A stretch of 64,000 nt of DNA, from contig JALIZF010001353.1 in the NCBI GenBank assembly GCA_029948255.1, positions 62,001 through 126,000 on the forward strand, written 5' to 3'. Each line of letters opens with the position of its first letter. The first letter of the stretch is position 1. The notes under the pieces are model-generated. The model ran no database searches. It saw nothing but the letters and a program-made list of their open reading frames with translations, and was not told where the DNA came from. The position numbers and the translations under genes are program-made. Shown here in pieces: positions 22,302 to 32,976 of this stretch. This stretch comes from Telmatactis stephensoni. Lineage: Eukaryota > Cnidaria > Anthozoa > Actiniaria > Isophelliidae.

Positions 22302-24390
22302 TTGACGTCATCTGTGCATCGATTAGAGCACAGACGCACGGAAAAATGGAATCTATTTGTTAATTTTCGTGCCGAAAAGCGACATTTTCTGCCTCATTTT
22401 GACCCACGAAAACGACAGAATGCGACAATTTTGTTCGAGACCGTAAGTTGTTGTTGTCTAAAAATATGACTTGTTTTTTGATAAGGCATCTAAATAACGT
22501 TTTTAAAACAGATGAATAGTCAGAGAAGCATTCTGGTACCCTTTTTACGATGTTCGAAATTTTTTCACTGAAAATCAATTTTCGTTCTCTTTACTTTGCG
22601 CTTCGTGACGGAGGCTCTGCAAAGTGCAAAACTGGCCGACTTCTCAGCGATGTAGCTCTCGAAATTTAACAGTGACCCCCTATTTTTTGGGCTCATTTTG
22701 TTTGACGATGATTTATCAGCATGCTAAATTACAGCAAATATTCATGTATTTTGTATTTTCCCGCACTGTTCACGCGCACTTTTACTGCGCACGCTAGCGC
22801 GCGCTACCTCAACAAATCCAAGATGGCGGTCAAAAAACTTATTTTTTTCGGTAATGACTTCTTTCGAATTCAAGTTTTTTAAATAAAAATTACTTTTGAA
22901 AAAAAAGGAATTTTACCGAGGAAAAAAAATCGTTCAGGTTGAAAAACCACAGAAAAGAGGATGGAAAAGATTCTACTGGACTGGACCCATTCTCCTCCTG
23001 GTATTCAAGATGGCGGCCAAATTTTCAAACTTTACCGCTCAATATCTCGGAAATGAATAAGGTTACCCCAATTTTTATTTCAATGTTTGACAAAGAATTA
23101 CATAGGGTGTTAGTATTCTAAATTTGAGAAAAAAATTATGGTAAATTCATAATAAAAATACGGATTCCGTGACAACTTTGAGCTAAGTCGCGGCAAAAGC
23201 GTCGCTCATGACTGCCAATTTGAATTAAAAACAACAGCTATTCGTTAAATATTTACAAATATTTTCACATGCTATTATTCCATGGGTTATTAAGCGGTCG
23301 TGTATCTAAATATTGAGCAATCCATTTAGGTTTTCTACAAAAAAATAACTTCTATGCTCGACTCGTATAGATTAGCGATCTTCGACGAGAAAGTGGGTGC
23401 ACTTTGATGTCATCTCACTCCTCAGCGAGAACGGTGACCCCCATTTTTTATTTGCTCTTTGAACTTCCATGAGTATGAAGGAAAAAACATGGTAAACTTT
23501 TTAACCCGCGAACGTCCTTAACTGCATTTTTTCAACAAAATGAATAGAATGTATATAGCTTTCAGACTATTCGAATATTTTGTAACCAAAATTCATTCTA
23601 TTCATCCACCCCCTGTATCCGCGTAAGTTTTTATAGACACTGTCAAGGTACTGTCAAAGTCACTGCAGGCGTAACTCGTTTTTCACTCCCTATGAAAATT
23701 GCTCTAAAAGAGAAGAAAATAAATGAACAAACCCTACCTCACCATAAGCGCTTCAAAGAGATCTTGACAAATCCCTCCATCTGTACGAACTACTTTCTGG
23801 CCCCACCACTCTTTAAAGGATTCTACATCTTGACAATCTTCTTCAAATAATCCACAATCGAAGGACGCTTGTCGTTTACAATTAGGCATCGCCACAAATC
23901 CTGGATTTTTGAAAATTTCTCCTTCGATGTCTTTCCGCTTCTTGCCTTCTTGAAATATCTTCTTACAATATGACACAACTACTCTTTTTACTTTTTTAAT
24001 TTGCTCTTCACCATCTTGGAAAGCTGTTTTTGTAGTATGTTTTGCCTTCACCTCAATGACGAAGAAGCCAAGGTTACGATGAATTATGACAAAGTCACAT
24101 TCTCCTTTCACCCACTCCTTTCTGTTGGAGTAACCTGTCGAGGCATTTTCAATCAGGCCAGCAAAGTCATAGGAATGGACCACAAACATGGGCTGGGAAT
24201 ATTTCTGACCAAACTGTTCGATTAGTGTGAATATCTTATCCTCTGCTTGATCTCCTGTAGATGTCGTTTGCAAAATACTTGAAGAAAAGACTGGAGGTAT
24301 CATGTGAGTGGTTTTGGTTTCTTTCCAGTCAGGAAAATTTACATCGAGATACATTTTCAGTGCTCTCGTCTTGCCAGTTTCTTTGTCCAT
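19806..24390 (-). CDS. NERD nuclease-domain / superfamily 1 helicase protein
   Basis: Two exons, 24390-23738 and 21024-19806, join in phase (AG + G) to give 623 residues. The first encodes a NERD (nuclease-related) domain: GECDFVIIH at about 97-105 and VIEVKAKH at 111-118, the acidic and lysine pattern of the PD-(D/E)XK-like fold. The second is a UvrD/Rep-like helicase: YTPRQLELM (Q motif), Walker A GPAGSGKT at 263-270, Walker B IFIDEGQDF at 374-382, FKGLESKVVIV and YVAMSR (motifs V and VI). It predicts an ATP-driven DNA or RNA enzyme with a nuclease-like domain. This architecture is common in bacteria. The intron between the exons is filled by a transposon. The start at 24390 is the first ATG in frame; a frame with protein-like content overlaps upstream. 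The protein stops soon after motif VI, and a further frame continues downstream, so the locus may be decaying. Confidence 0.72.
21110..21330 (-). mobile_element. tRNA-derived SINE
   Basis: On the minus strand from about 21317: GGAGCAAGGATGGCACAGTTGG (A-box region; quoted motif is two overlapping parts, GGAGCAAGGA and TGGCACAGTTGG), then a B-box GAGTTCGATTCCC at about 21245. A body follows with AGCTAATTAAAGCTACA-like sequence in the reverse direction. A degenerate relative lies at 63600-63790. It sits in the intron of the NERD-helicase gene. Confidence 0.65.
21492..23517. mobile_element. TTAA-flanked non-autonomous DNA transposon
   Basis: Ends GGACGTTCGCGGG (left) and its reverse complement (right) are each bordered by TTAA (21488-21491 and 23518-23521), as in piggyBac-type or Kolobok-type elements. 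About 2.0 kb, no transposase seen. Inside are a direct repeat of about 75 bp (TGTTCACGCGCACTTTTAC at 21510 and 22750) and a nested palindromic element at 22040-22354. It makes up most of the intron between the two exons of the NERD-helicase gene. Confidence 0.65.
22040..22354. mobile_element. nested palindromic MITE
   Basis: AGATTCCATTTTTCCGTGCG at the left end recurs inverted at the right end. The arms continue through a CTAATCGATGCACAG segment and a GACGTCA segment. The centre holds an (ATT)n tract at 22271-22300. Confidence 0.6.
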
Positions 24391-24514
24391 TATCGTCCAG
24401 GCTAAGTCTTGCTAATGATGTGACAATTTCGTCTGATTCACTGTAATAACCACTCTCGTCTCCTGATTTTGTAACACCCATCATACCCTCTGAAGAGCTA
24501 GGTCGACTTTCCAT
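24329..24514 (-). CDS. upstream frame of NERD-helicase gene (possible true N-terminus)
   Basis: An ATG-started frame of 61 codons beginning MESRPSSSEG, rich in Ser, Glu and Asp. It overlaps the start of the NERD frame by 62 bp in another register. It looks like a natural N-terminal region (acidic, disordered) whose continuation into the NERD frame is interrupted by a +1/-1 shift near 24390. The alternative is a short upstream ORF. No intron long enough to fix the frame is visible. Confidence 0.4.
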   Translation of the reverse strand: MESRPSSSEGMMGVTKSGDESGYYSESDEIVTSLARLSLDDNGQRNWQDESTENVSRCKFS

Positions 24515-24631
24515 GCTTTTTTACAAAAATCACTCTATTTGAAAAAGGATAAGAAAACAAAACCGTTATGAGTAAAGACGATGACCTCATCACGGCACGC
24601 ATCAAGATAACTCTTCAAGAAATTTATTCAA

Positions 24632-25178
24632 TGGGGGGCCTAGGGGGGTTACGGATACCGCAATCCCGCACGAAAAATTCGAAAATATCGCAATCCCGCA
24701 CGAAAAAATGATCAATCCCGCATGAAAAATTCGAAAATACCGCTCACCACACGAAAAATTCGAAATACCACTCACACTAGACTGATTCCATAAGTCGGTC
24801 CCAGTTCGCTCTCTGACGATTTTTTTTTCGCTCACGGGTCCGACGGACCCGTGAGCGAAAAAAAAAATCGTCAGAGAGCGAATTGGGACCGACTTATGGA
24901 ATCAGTCTACACTCACACAGGACCGCACGCACAAAAACAATAATCACCGAAACATGGAATTTTCTATCGAGCGCCGGAAGCAAAGTCCCGCATCTTGCAG
25001 GGCTCAAAAATACCGCATTACCGCAATTTCAAAATGTTTTTCCCGTAATACCGCAGCTCAAAAAATAAAATACCGCATACCGCAGGGTTTGAGAATCCCG
25101 CAATTTTTTTTCTAAAATACCGCAATACCGCACAAAGAAATGGGCCGGGGCAATCCCGCAAACCCCTAGGTCCCCCTC
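24632..25178. mobile_element. DNA element with long internal hairpin
   Basis: Inverted ends (GGGGGGCCTAGGGG left, CCCCTAGGTCCCCC right) and a 7-bp direct repeat TATTCAA outside (24625-24631 and 25179-25185). The interior is made of degenerate ACCGCAATCCCGCA repeats and contains the hairpin at 24779-24908. Confidence 0.65.
24779..24908. repeat. near-perfect palindrome, arms about 63 bp
   Basis: Arms beginning AGACTGATTCCATAAGTCGG and meeting at GGGTCCGACGGACCC are almost fully complementary (one G/A difference seen near CCCAGTTCG versus CGAATTGGG), with essentially no loop. It would extrude as a cruciform or fold as a long RNA hairpin if transcribed. Confidence 0.9.
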
Positions 25179-25185
25179 TATTCAA

Positions 25186-27179
25186 GTTTTATGAAGCTCA
25201 TAAAAACAGGGTGATCTTACATAGTTGAGATATTTTACCTGCAAACTATTTGTTAACAAACAGAGAAACAAGGATGGGTAGAAAGAATAGACTAAAACTC
25301 TATTACTGGGTATATATCAGTGGACGTTCAAAGCCTGATTGTTTGTTTCAAATGGAGGTCATATACTCAGATTAGCACGTGCTATGACTCGGAAAGCATT
25401 CTATAAAAAAAAGCGCGGTCTGTTTGATAATTATTTTATATGCACATTTAAACACATGTATATGATCAAATGCAAGCTATAATAAAGCTCAAAAAGTTTG
25501 ACACTCCCTCGCTTAAATCACGGGCCACTTTTCTTGCATTAACTTCATTTCTGTGACTTCTCTGCCTCCCTGTCCTCCAATTCAATGTTTTTTTTGGACA
25601 AAGATCCCTGGGCAGTTGAACCATCATGAAACAATACTAAATAAGGGTAGAGAGAGAAAAAGGCCATTTTTGTCCCCAATAACTGTAAGAGTGTGAAACT
25701 AAATTGCATCTAATTGAGCTAATTGTAGCCTGCATAACCGCTCTAAGTGGATGAGGGGGAGGAGCCACCCCTTCCCCCTTCAATGGTAGCACCAGTCAGC
25801 TGATAAATATTCTGCACACACAATTTTGAATGAAGTCAACTGAAAGCAAGTATAATTGCAAAAGTAAATAGAGCAAATTTTGTATGACTGGAAGGCCTGT
25901 ATTCATACAGTAATGGTTATGCTATTAAAAGTACAGCCAAAGAGCTAGTCCATGATGGACTCTTCTGGAACTAAAATTCAAAGTTACAATTATGGCATCA
26001 TTAATCTACATAGGAAGTTGTTCGGTGCTTTTTTCCAGTTATTAGAAATCTGTTCCATTTTGTGAGTCAATTAAATTTGACAAAATTAGCTATTTTATGA
26101 AAATCACTACAGTTTTTAATTTTGTTAAAGATACCTATGTTTCAACAGACCACTATCATTGTCAGTTTAAAATATTTCTTAATATTTATTTATCGTCAGT
26201 TAAAGATATTTATCTGTAACTGATGATGACAGTGGTCTGTCAAAACATGTACCTTTTAACAAAATTAAAAACAGTTGTAGTATTTTTCATAAAACTTAGT
26301 GAGTCTGCTAGTCAGTAGACCAAAATGTGTAACCAATGAAGTGATGAATTGCAATCCTGTGTAGGAATCCTGTGTACAATCCTCTTCAAGCATACATGTA
26401 CATGAGACGTAGGGAGGGAGAGAGTAAAAAAGGAAGAAGGGAGTAAAGGAACAAAAGGAAAGAAGGGACAAAGGAAAGAACGAAGGAAGGAAGGAGGGGA
26501 AAGTATGTAAGAAGGAAGGAAGGATCAAGGAAGGAAAGAAAAAAATCAGGAAGGAAGTTGGGAAGGAGGACAAGAAGGAAGGATGGTGAGACAGAAAGGG
26601 AAACTAAATAGGGAAATAAGGAAGGAAGATTGGGAGGGCTAGAGAAGGAGGGAAGGAAGGAAGGAAGGAAAAAATTAAAGGAGGGAGGGAGAGAAGGAGG
26701 GAGGGAGGAAAAGGACAACATTATATTGTGGAATGAATCTCATTCAGTCACAGTTGAAGTTCAATTCAATGGCTAGTACCAACACTGTGGTTGTTTGATA
26801 TTACCTTAAGGTTACTATTTTTAGCAACATCTAAATTTAGCTATTTCTCTACTTGGAGATTTAGGGGCTACTTACTAGTTAAGTAATTTGGGGGGGGGGG
26901 GGGGGGGGGGGTGAAGATCAGTAATGCAGCAAAGCATTATTTTCATGAGCCAGCAATACCTTAAAACTGCCATGTCCTTGATGATGTTCGCATACATAAA
27001 GCTGTTTTGAAACAGGTTTTTTTAAAGACCACAATTTTTACATCCAGAAATGTGGATGTGGAAATCAAGAGGGCCAATAGGGATTACTTTTCCCTTTGCT
27101 CTGTGAAGGAATGACAAAAGTAATTCCTGCTCACAGGGTATGGAGGACCTTATGCACATACGTAATCTAATTAGCACCT
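25186..27179. other. non-coding stretch with purine-rich tract
   Basis: No gene seen. A GGAA/GGGA-rich purine tract runs from about 26405 to 26710, and a run of 22 G lies at 26890-26911. An imperfect inverted pair (TTTTTAATTTTGTTAAAGATAC near 26115; reverse near 26255) surrounds about 150 bp. Confidence 0.4.
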
Positions 27180-28110
27180 TTGAAAAACTTTTCAAAATTT
27201 AAACTGAAAGATACAAAAACTACATGTACCAGCTAGTGAAAAAAAAATCAGAAAAATGGATAAAGATCAGAAAAAGCAGATATGTATCAAAAGTTAAAAA
27301 TAGATGTATCAGAAAAATGTATACATTAGCAATTGAAAATTATATATATCATAAATATGTATATCATTATTCAAATGTATATACTAGGAAAAGTGATACT
27401 TATGTAGTCAGCAGAAAACCTGTATACCAAACATGTGTTCCTTGTTTTTTTTTGAGTAAGGAAACTTTACATAGAATTGATTTAAACACTACAGAACAAT
27501 TCTTCTACTATTTTGCTGTACAATTAACAAAGAAATACTCAAACATTATGTAGGACAAACTAACATATTTGTCAAATTTGCAGGTAATTCATGCAATTCT
27601 ATATGCACTGCAGGATCAGTTTCATCATTTATGTGACAGTTTTGATGATGATGATTAAGTAACACATGAATTGCCTGAAAATCTGGCAATATAATTGTAA
27701 AATCTCGATTACTGCTGTTCACTACGGTCATGTAATGATCTTGGGCAGATAGCATGAAGTGGGTTTGAATGCATTTTCTTATTGGCCAATAGAGTACAAT
27801 AGGATTCAATGTTTTCATTTGCTGTTTTCAAAAGACCATTGTTTTTTAAACCGCAATCACCACTCTGCTTCAAGAGGAATTTGTGCTGCCCCATCTTGGG
27901 TGCATGTTAGATTTCCACTGGCTACAAGTATCACTTTTCCTGGTATATTTGAATCTGACATGATATACATATTGTTTTCAATTAATATATACAATTTTCA
28001 ATTTCTGATGTATATATTTTTACTGATGATTATTTCTAACTCAATATGTATATGCACTTCCTGATGTTTATTCATTTTTTCTGATATTTTGACACTATTG
28101 GCACCCCACA
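27180..28110. mobile_element. diverged foldback element
   Basis: 27225-27415 and 27915-28100 are inverted and diverged copies (shared AGGAAAAGTGATACTT, CAATTGAAAAT, ATATGTATAT). The spacer of about 0.5 kb is without a recognised gene. Plus-strand frame 27224-27553 is a by-product of the A-rich arm. Confidence 0.5.
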
Positions 28111-29279
28111 GTTAATATCATGTAAATTTATGGTGGTTCAATGGTGGTGGCTATAGGCATTTCATATTCAGAAAATTTTGCCATCAAAACCCAGTTTTCA
28201 ACATATACAGCACAATGTTTAATGCATAGACACAAGAAATAAAGATGGGTCACTGAGGCTAAAAAATCCCTAAAACGTCCACATTAACTTGAAATTAAAA
28301 AAATATTTTTTGTATATCTAATAAGTTTTCACTTTTGTAGTCTCATATATCCTCACAGCTACCACACACTCCCTTTTTCTTTCCAGTTATTCTGCTTTTG
28401 CCACTTGTGCATGAATCAATGTGTCTAGTTCTAGCAATTTTAATATGTTCTAATATTTTTATAATCATCCTGTTAAGTAATTGATGACTGTACTGTGGTT
28501 GATTTTCCTTTTCTTTCAGAGTGATATGCCATACCCAAAGCTGATACAATACAATTTGTGTTTGATGAATAAATGTTTAATGCCTTTTGTTCAGTTAAAT
28601 CTCTTTGCTATTTATATGATGTTCCCCGGGGGCTGGGGTTTGGTAACTACAGATAAGCCCCAGGGTCAGGGGAATTTGTTGTCATTCAAGAGCATGCTTT
28701 TTACAAATCCCCACCTTGTCCCGAGGTGGGGTGGGAGGTCGGGGTTCACATTGACTCATGAATGCATTAATGTTTTCTCTAAAAATGCCTGGCTGCCTGC
28801 CTGATTAATTGACTGTTCAATTTACGAGAAAATCTTTCGGCAAAGGAAACCCTAAAGACTTATACTTTCCTTCATAATACTAATACGGTACAGGGTTTTC
28901 ACTAGCAGTACGACAATCTAAATAAATTAGAACCACAATTCACATTAAATAAGTTAAATGTGCTGACGTGCTATCAGTGCATTTCTTTCGACAGTGATCG
29001 CGGCCGAGAAGAGTCCGTACTCTGCCAGTCGCTGAATTGTACTTACCTTTGATTGAGTATTCCTTAATAACTTTGTTATACTTCTGTTTTCTGTTTACAT
29101 ATTGAGAGTAAATAGCGTATCTTTGATTGAACTTTACAGATCGCCTAGTCGTTATTAAATAACACGACACACAAACTCCCGCCAAAATATACTTCCTACA
29201 CGGGCAGTTGCTAGCAGGCGTTCCTTTTAGTAAAGAGAACTGGGGCGAGAATCCTTTTTATACCACAGCTACCCCAAAA

Positions 29280-29281
<2 letters not shown>
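28111..29281. other. non-coding stretch
   Basis: No gene supported. A GC-rich island at 28625-28745 (CCCCGGGGGCTGGGG and CCCGAGGTGGGGTGGG) stands out from the AT-rich flanks and looks like repeat-derived sequence. Confidence 0.35.

Positions 29282-29347
<66 letters not shown>
29282..29347 (+). repeat. (GA)n microsatellite
   Basis: About 33 perfect GA dinucleotides. Confidence 0.95.
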
Positions 29348-29352
<5 letters not shown>

Positions 29353-30268
29353 GTGTATGATATCTCACGTTATGTTTTGTTTTGTTTGTTTTGTTTTCTT
29401 TAGACTTAATCTTACATTGTGTAGTCTATCAGCTATAGCTATGATTTTGCCTTTCCTTTGCATTATAACCGGTTTATTTACTGGACCAACAACGAATTCA
29501 AACTTTATGTTGAATTTTGGGATTTTCTGATTCGCCGAATTAATATGAAGGGGGCGGAGCTTATTCAAATGCCCTCAAAGGACCTCAAGACAGATGGAGG
29601 TAGGATCGAAAGCATTTGCATAAGCTCCCTTCACATGATTGGCGAATTATAAAAACGCAAGTTTAAAGTTCACGACACAAGCTTTTTCCGCAGTAATATT
29701 TCTCTCTTTGCCGAACTCCCGGGGGGGGGGGGGGACTCCGATCGTAAATGGACGGGATGTTCGTCGTACCTTTTAGGGGTCAAAATCTGCAATCCGGTAC
29801 CTTTTAGGGTGTCTCAGACTTAAGTGGATTACCAGAGACATAGCTAGTACCTTTTAGGGACTGTTTTGGAGTAAATATACTACCTAAAATAAACATGAAA
29901 GGGATGATTTCGATGGACGTTAAATCGAGAGACCTAAGGCATTTTATTTATGGGCTTTGTTACAGATTGTGCAGTATTTCATTCGTTCTTTAAGAATCGG
30001 AAAAAAGAAAGAAAAAGAGACCATGTTTCATGAACAAACAACAGATCGACACTACTGAAAATCTTTAATTTAAGTACCTAAGCTCTTCCAACTGAAGATG
30101 GTTGGCGTTACATGCCAACACAGCAATTTCATAAGCATACTTAAAATTTCAATATACCCTAGATAATTAAGAACGATTTTACCTCTATATACTAGTTTAT
30201 CAGTTAGCTAAGAGTTCGGCTGAATCGTCAAGTGATAAAAGGTGCGGCAAAGCATGAAGACGCTGGCA
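29348..30268. other. non-coding stretch downstream of PAQR gene A
   Basis: Contains a small inverted repeat (TTCGCCGAATTAATATGAAGGG near 29531 given in two parts: TTCGCCGAATTAAT and ATGAAGGG; inverse near 29625-29648), a G run at 29721-29734 and three copies of GTACCTTTTAGGG at 29767-29860. Homology with the other arm of the inverted duplication ends at the stop codon of gene A. Confidence 0.4.
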
Positions 30269-31360
30269 TCATTGATCTTTCTTTTCATTTTGTTCGCTTG
30301 TTCTCTTGTAAACAACAAGATACTTGGATCCTGAAAATAGTTCCTCTTCTTCAGTTATCAACCAGTTACGTACAAACCAAATCACAACAACGCTATTGAA
30401 AATGGCCAAGAGTATCAACAACCCAAACGTTGTAAAGAATGTTGGTGGGTAGGGTGAGGCTGAGAGGACATCTTTTCTTTCCATCATGTCTGTAAACATG
30501 ATATTGAATGCATCAACGTTGCCAATTACTAACAACACATGAAATATATGATGACTATGACCAAACAAGTCAAAATAGCCTGGAAACAACCGTTCTGGTA
30601 GTCTTAAAACGTTTACAATCCCGCATATTGCATAGCACAACATATGGACTTTAAAAAGATACACTGTGTTCGCATTACAAGAAGAGTCGAACACAAAACA
30701 ACGTGCCATGAAAGGAGAAACATCAAAAAAGAATTTGACTACATACATGCCAGTGCGAATGAAATATCGATATTTTCTTAAACGATGACGAGACAAGCAA
30801 CATGAAATCAAATTAATGCATGATAAAGAAAACGATATTCCAATGAATACATGTGGTAATCTATACAGAAAAAGACTATCATTTGACACAGGCCGAGAGT
30901 AGAAAATAAACCCTTGACCAGCAGCAAATGTAAAGATGCTTATTGTAGCATAATCGATGTAAAAACATGTATTTCGAGCTCTCCATGACATGCAGCAAAA
31001 CAAATGAGCCAAAGAACTCGATAGAAATGCCATTGAAAGAGCCAAAGAATAGCAAAGAAGAGGATAAACATTCGGATCGCCAAAAACATCATGTAAAACA
31101 CTTGTTGAGTATACTAGAAAGGCGACAGTTGCTGCTAGATGGCTCCAGATGTTGAAGGTCTCGTTATGGATGGTGAACAAGGTAGCAAGACATTGTCGCA
31201 CGGTGATGTTGTCACTGTCCCTGTACCCAGATGTGATGAAAGGCTCTCGAAGAAATTCTGGGACTTGTTCAACAAGTAGTGTCGATGACTTGGATGCTCG
31301 TTTCTCCTTTGATGAAGTTTTACATTTCACAAACCCATTTGTATTGCTGGCCAGACCCAT
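30269..31360 (-). CDS. PAQR family receptor (membrane progestin receptor-like), gene A
   Basis: A single-exon ORF of 363 residues with ATG and stop intact. Family signatures are clear: REPFITSGYR at 38-47, IHNETFNIWSHL at 64-75, LAHLFCCMSW with His119, YIDYAT with Asp136, RLPERLFPG, and SHHIFHVL with His270 and His274. By comparison with human adiponectin receptors, the three His are the zinc ligands of this fold. About seven to eight hydrophobic segments are spread from 75 to 332, as expected for a plasma-membrane PAQR. The SGYR and HNE pattern is nearest to the membrane progestin receptor branch; the ligand cannot be read from sequence. It is the mirror partner of gene D (61637-62728), from which it differs at scattered residues only. 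Homology with D continues about 1.2 kb upstream, so the promoter was duplicated too. Confidence 0.92.
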   Translation of the reverse strand: MGLASNTNGFVKCKTSSKEKRASKSSTLLVEQVPEFLREPFITSGYRDSDNITVRQCLATLFTIHNETFNIWSHLAATVAFLVYSTSVLHDVFGDPNVYPLLCYSLALSMAFLSSSLAHLFCCMSWRARNTCFYIDYATISIFTFAAGQGFIFYSRPVSNDSLFLYRLPHVFIGISFSLSCINLISCCLSRHRLRKYRYFIRTGMYVVKFFFDVSPFMARCFVFDSSCNANTVYLFKVHMLCYAICGIVNVLRLPERLFPGYFDLFGHSHHIFHVLLVIGNVDAFNIMFTDMMERKDVLSASPYPPTFFTTFGLLILLAIFNSVVVIWFVRNWLITEEEELFSGSKYLVVYKRTSEQNEKKDQ

Positions 31361-32599
31361 TGCACCTCCAGTGGTTTTAAAATCTTGATAGATTTTGGTA
31401 ATAATGAGAAATAGTGGTCGTTTACTCCAAAGGATCTTCCTTCGCTATTTTCTACGTCTCTTCGACTGATATGATTTTCATGAATGGTCACGGAATGTTT
31501 TCCTATATAAACTAGGCTTTATATGGTTGGATACATGTTTAGGGAACTGTATAAAAATGTTCTTAATGCATAAGATTATATGAACCAAAAATTAATACAT
31601 ATAAATATTTCTACCTTGTTTTTTTCAAGAAACGCTTTAAGGATTTGTAAATTAAATCAGCTTTTTTTTTTGGCTAGAATCTTCAAAGTCGAAGTTAAGA
31701 CAAGTTTGCATCCACTCTGAAGTACATTAAAAATTCCGGTTTCGCGAAGTCTGCATTTGAATTTGCATAATACTGAAAATGTGGGCGTTAATATGACTTC
31801 AACGAGATATTGGTCCACACAACTTGATTTGATTAGAAGTACTAGCTAAAATATATAAAAGTAAAATACAACGGGAAAGAAATACATTTGTCAAGTCTCT
31901 AGTAACTAAGGAGTTGATGGTATTTAAATATATGTGAACAAAATCAGTGTATGTTAAAAATTAAAATCAGTTCGAAACATCATGACATTAGCAATCATGT
32001 CGAGTTTGCAAGTTCTTTCAAGTGTTCACTACTGAGTTCTCGAACGTCCACTGAAGCATTGCAAGTAGTAAAACGATCATAGAAATATAGTTTAGCTACG
32101 GGATAACTTTGCTCCTGGTGCATATACATTGTACGTACAGAACGATATAAACCAATTTGAAAACAGGCTATCGCTCGGATCAAGGTTTCGAGCCTACGCA
32201 ACTAGACGTGACCGAAAGGAAGTATTGTTAATATTTGTTCTTAAATTTTGCGAATTAGTTCTAAAAGTTCAAAGTGAGGGGCTTTGGAGAATAAGGTCGA
32301 GAAGAGCTACACGTGATCATGCATGATTGTGTTGATGTTCGTGTGGTTTTAGGTTTTAGCAATTTCTACCCATACTCCTTTTCGGTCTAGACGCGTAGGT
32401 TTGCGTGGGCTATTTGCCCGACAGCCTTTTTCGAAATAGGTGTATACCGAGATAACAATACCAATTTCTCATGCACGTCAGCATCGATAATTACCATTTT
32501 TCCTTAAACCAGATCATGCTCTAAAAAGCTTGATACCCTTGCAATACAACAATATAAAATCACTTCAAATACTTCAGCACGTACGTGTTTTGTATCTAT
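31361..32599. other. duplicated upstream region of PAQR gene A
   Basis: Non-coding. Collinear in inverted orientation with 60400-61636 (for example GTCTAGACGCGTAGGTTTGC near 32386 matches near 60590). Probably holds the promoter of gene A. Confidence 0.7.
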
Positions 32600-32973
32600 G
32601 GGAGGATCTTTGCTGACGTCATGTGTTTACATTCTGCTTCATTAGCATACGGTTTAAAGTTGAGAAAATTGCACAGAGTCCAAAACTTAAAAGAACTTAT
32701 TGATGTATTAGGAATTTATGTAATTTTTAGCTCTTTGTATACAATGTAAAATGAGATTATCAAATTTTTGTGTGGCAGAAGTGCTAATGAGTCCATAATA
32801 TATTCTCTGTAAAATTTAGAGTCACACAAAAATCTTGTATGCTAATCTCAAATTTTCAAGGAAAGCTAATTTTGCCATGTTCTTTCAATATTCAGAGTTG
32901 ATTTGGTGTTAGTTTGGTTAGTTAATATGTCTATGCTAATGAGCAAAATATATATAGTAAACAAAGATCCACC
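32600..32973. mobile_element. MITE present in left arm only
   Basis: Inverted ends GGGAGGATCTTTG and CAAAGATCCACC, about 374 bp, bounded by TAT (32597-32599 and 32974-32976). The corresponding place in the other arm (about 60370-60395) lacks the element and aligns straight across with one TAT, so it is a true insertion with a 3-bp duplication. Confidence 0.78.
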
Positions 32974-32976
32974 TAT

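Noticed and set aside
26265..26721. Serine/proline/phenylalanine-rich frames
   Set aside because: Arise from the GGAA-rich tract; no protein character beyond composition.
30967..31155. Short frames antisense to the PAQR genes, repeated at 61842-62030
   Set aside because: Mirror each other only because the genes do; no independent evidence.
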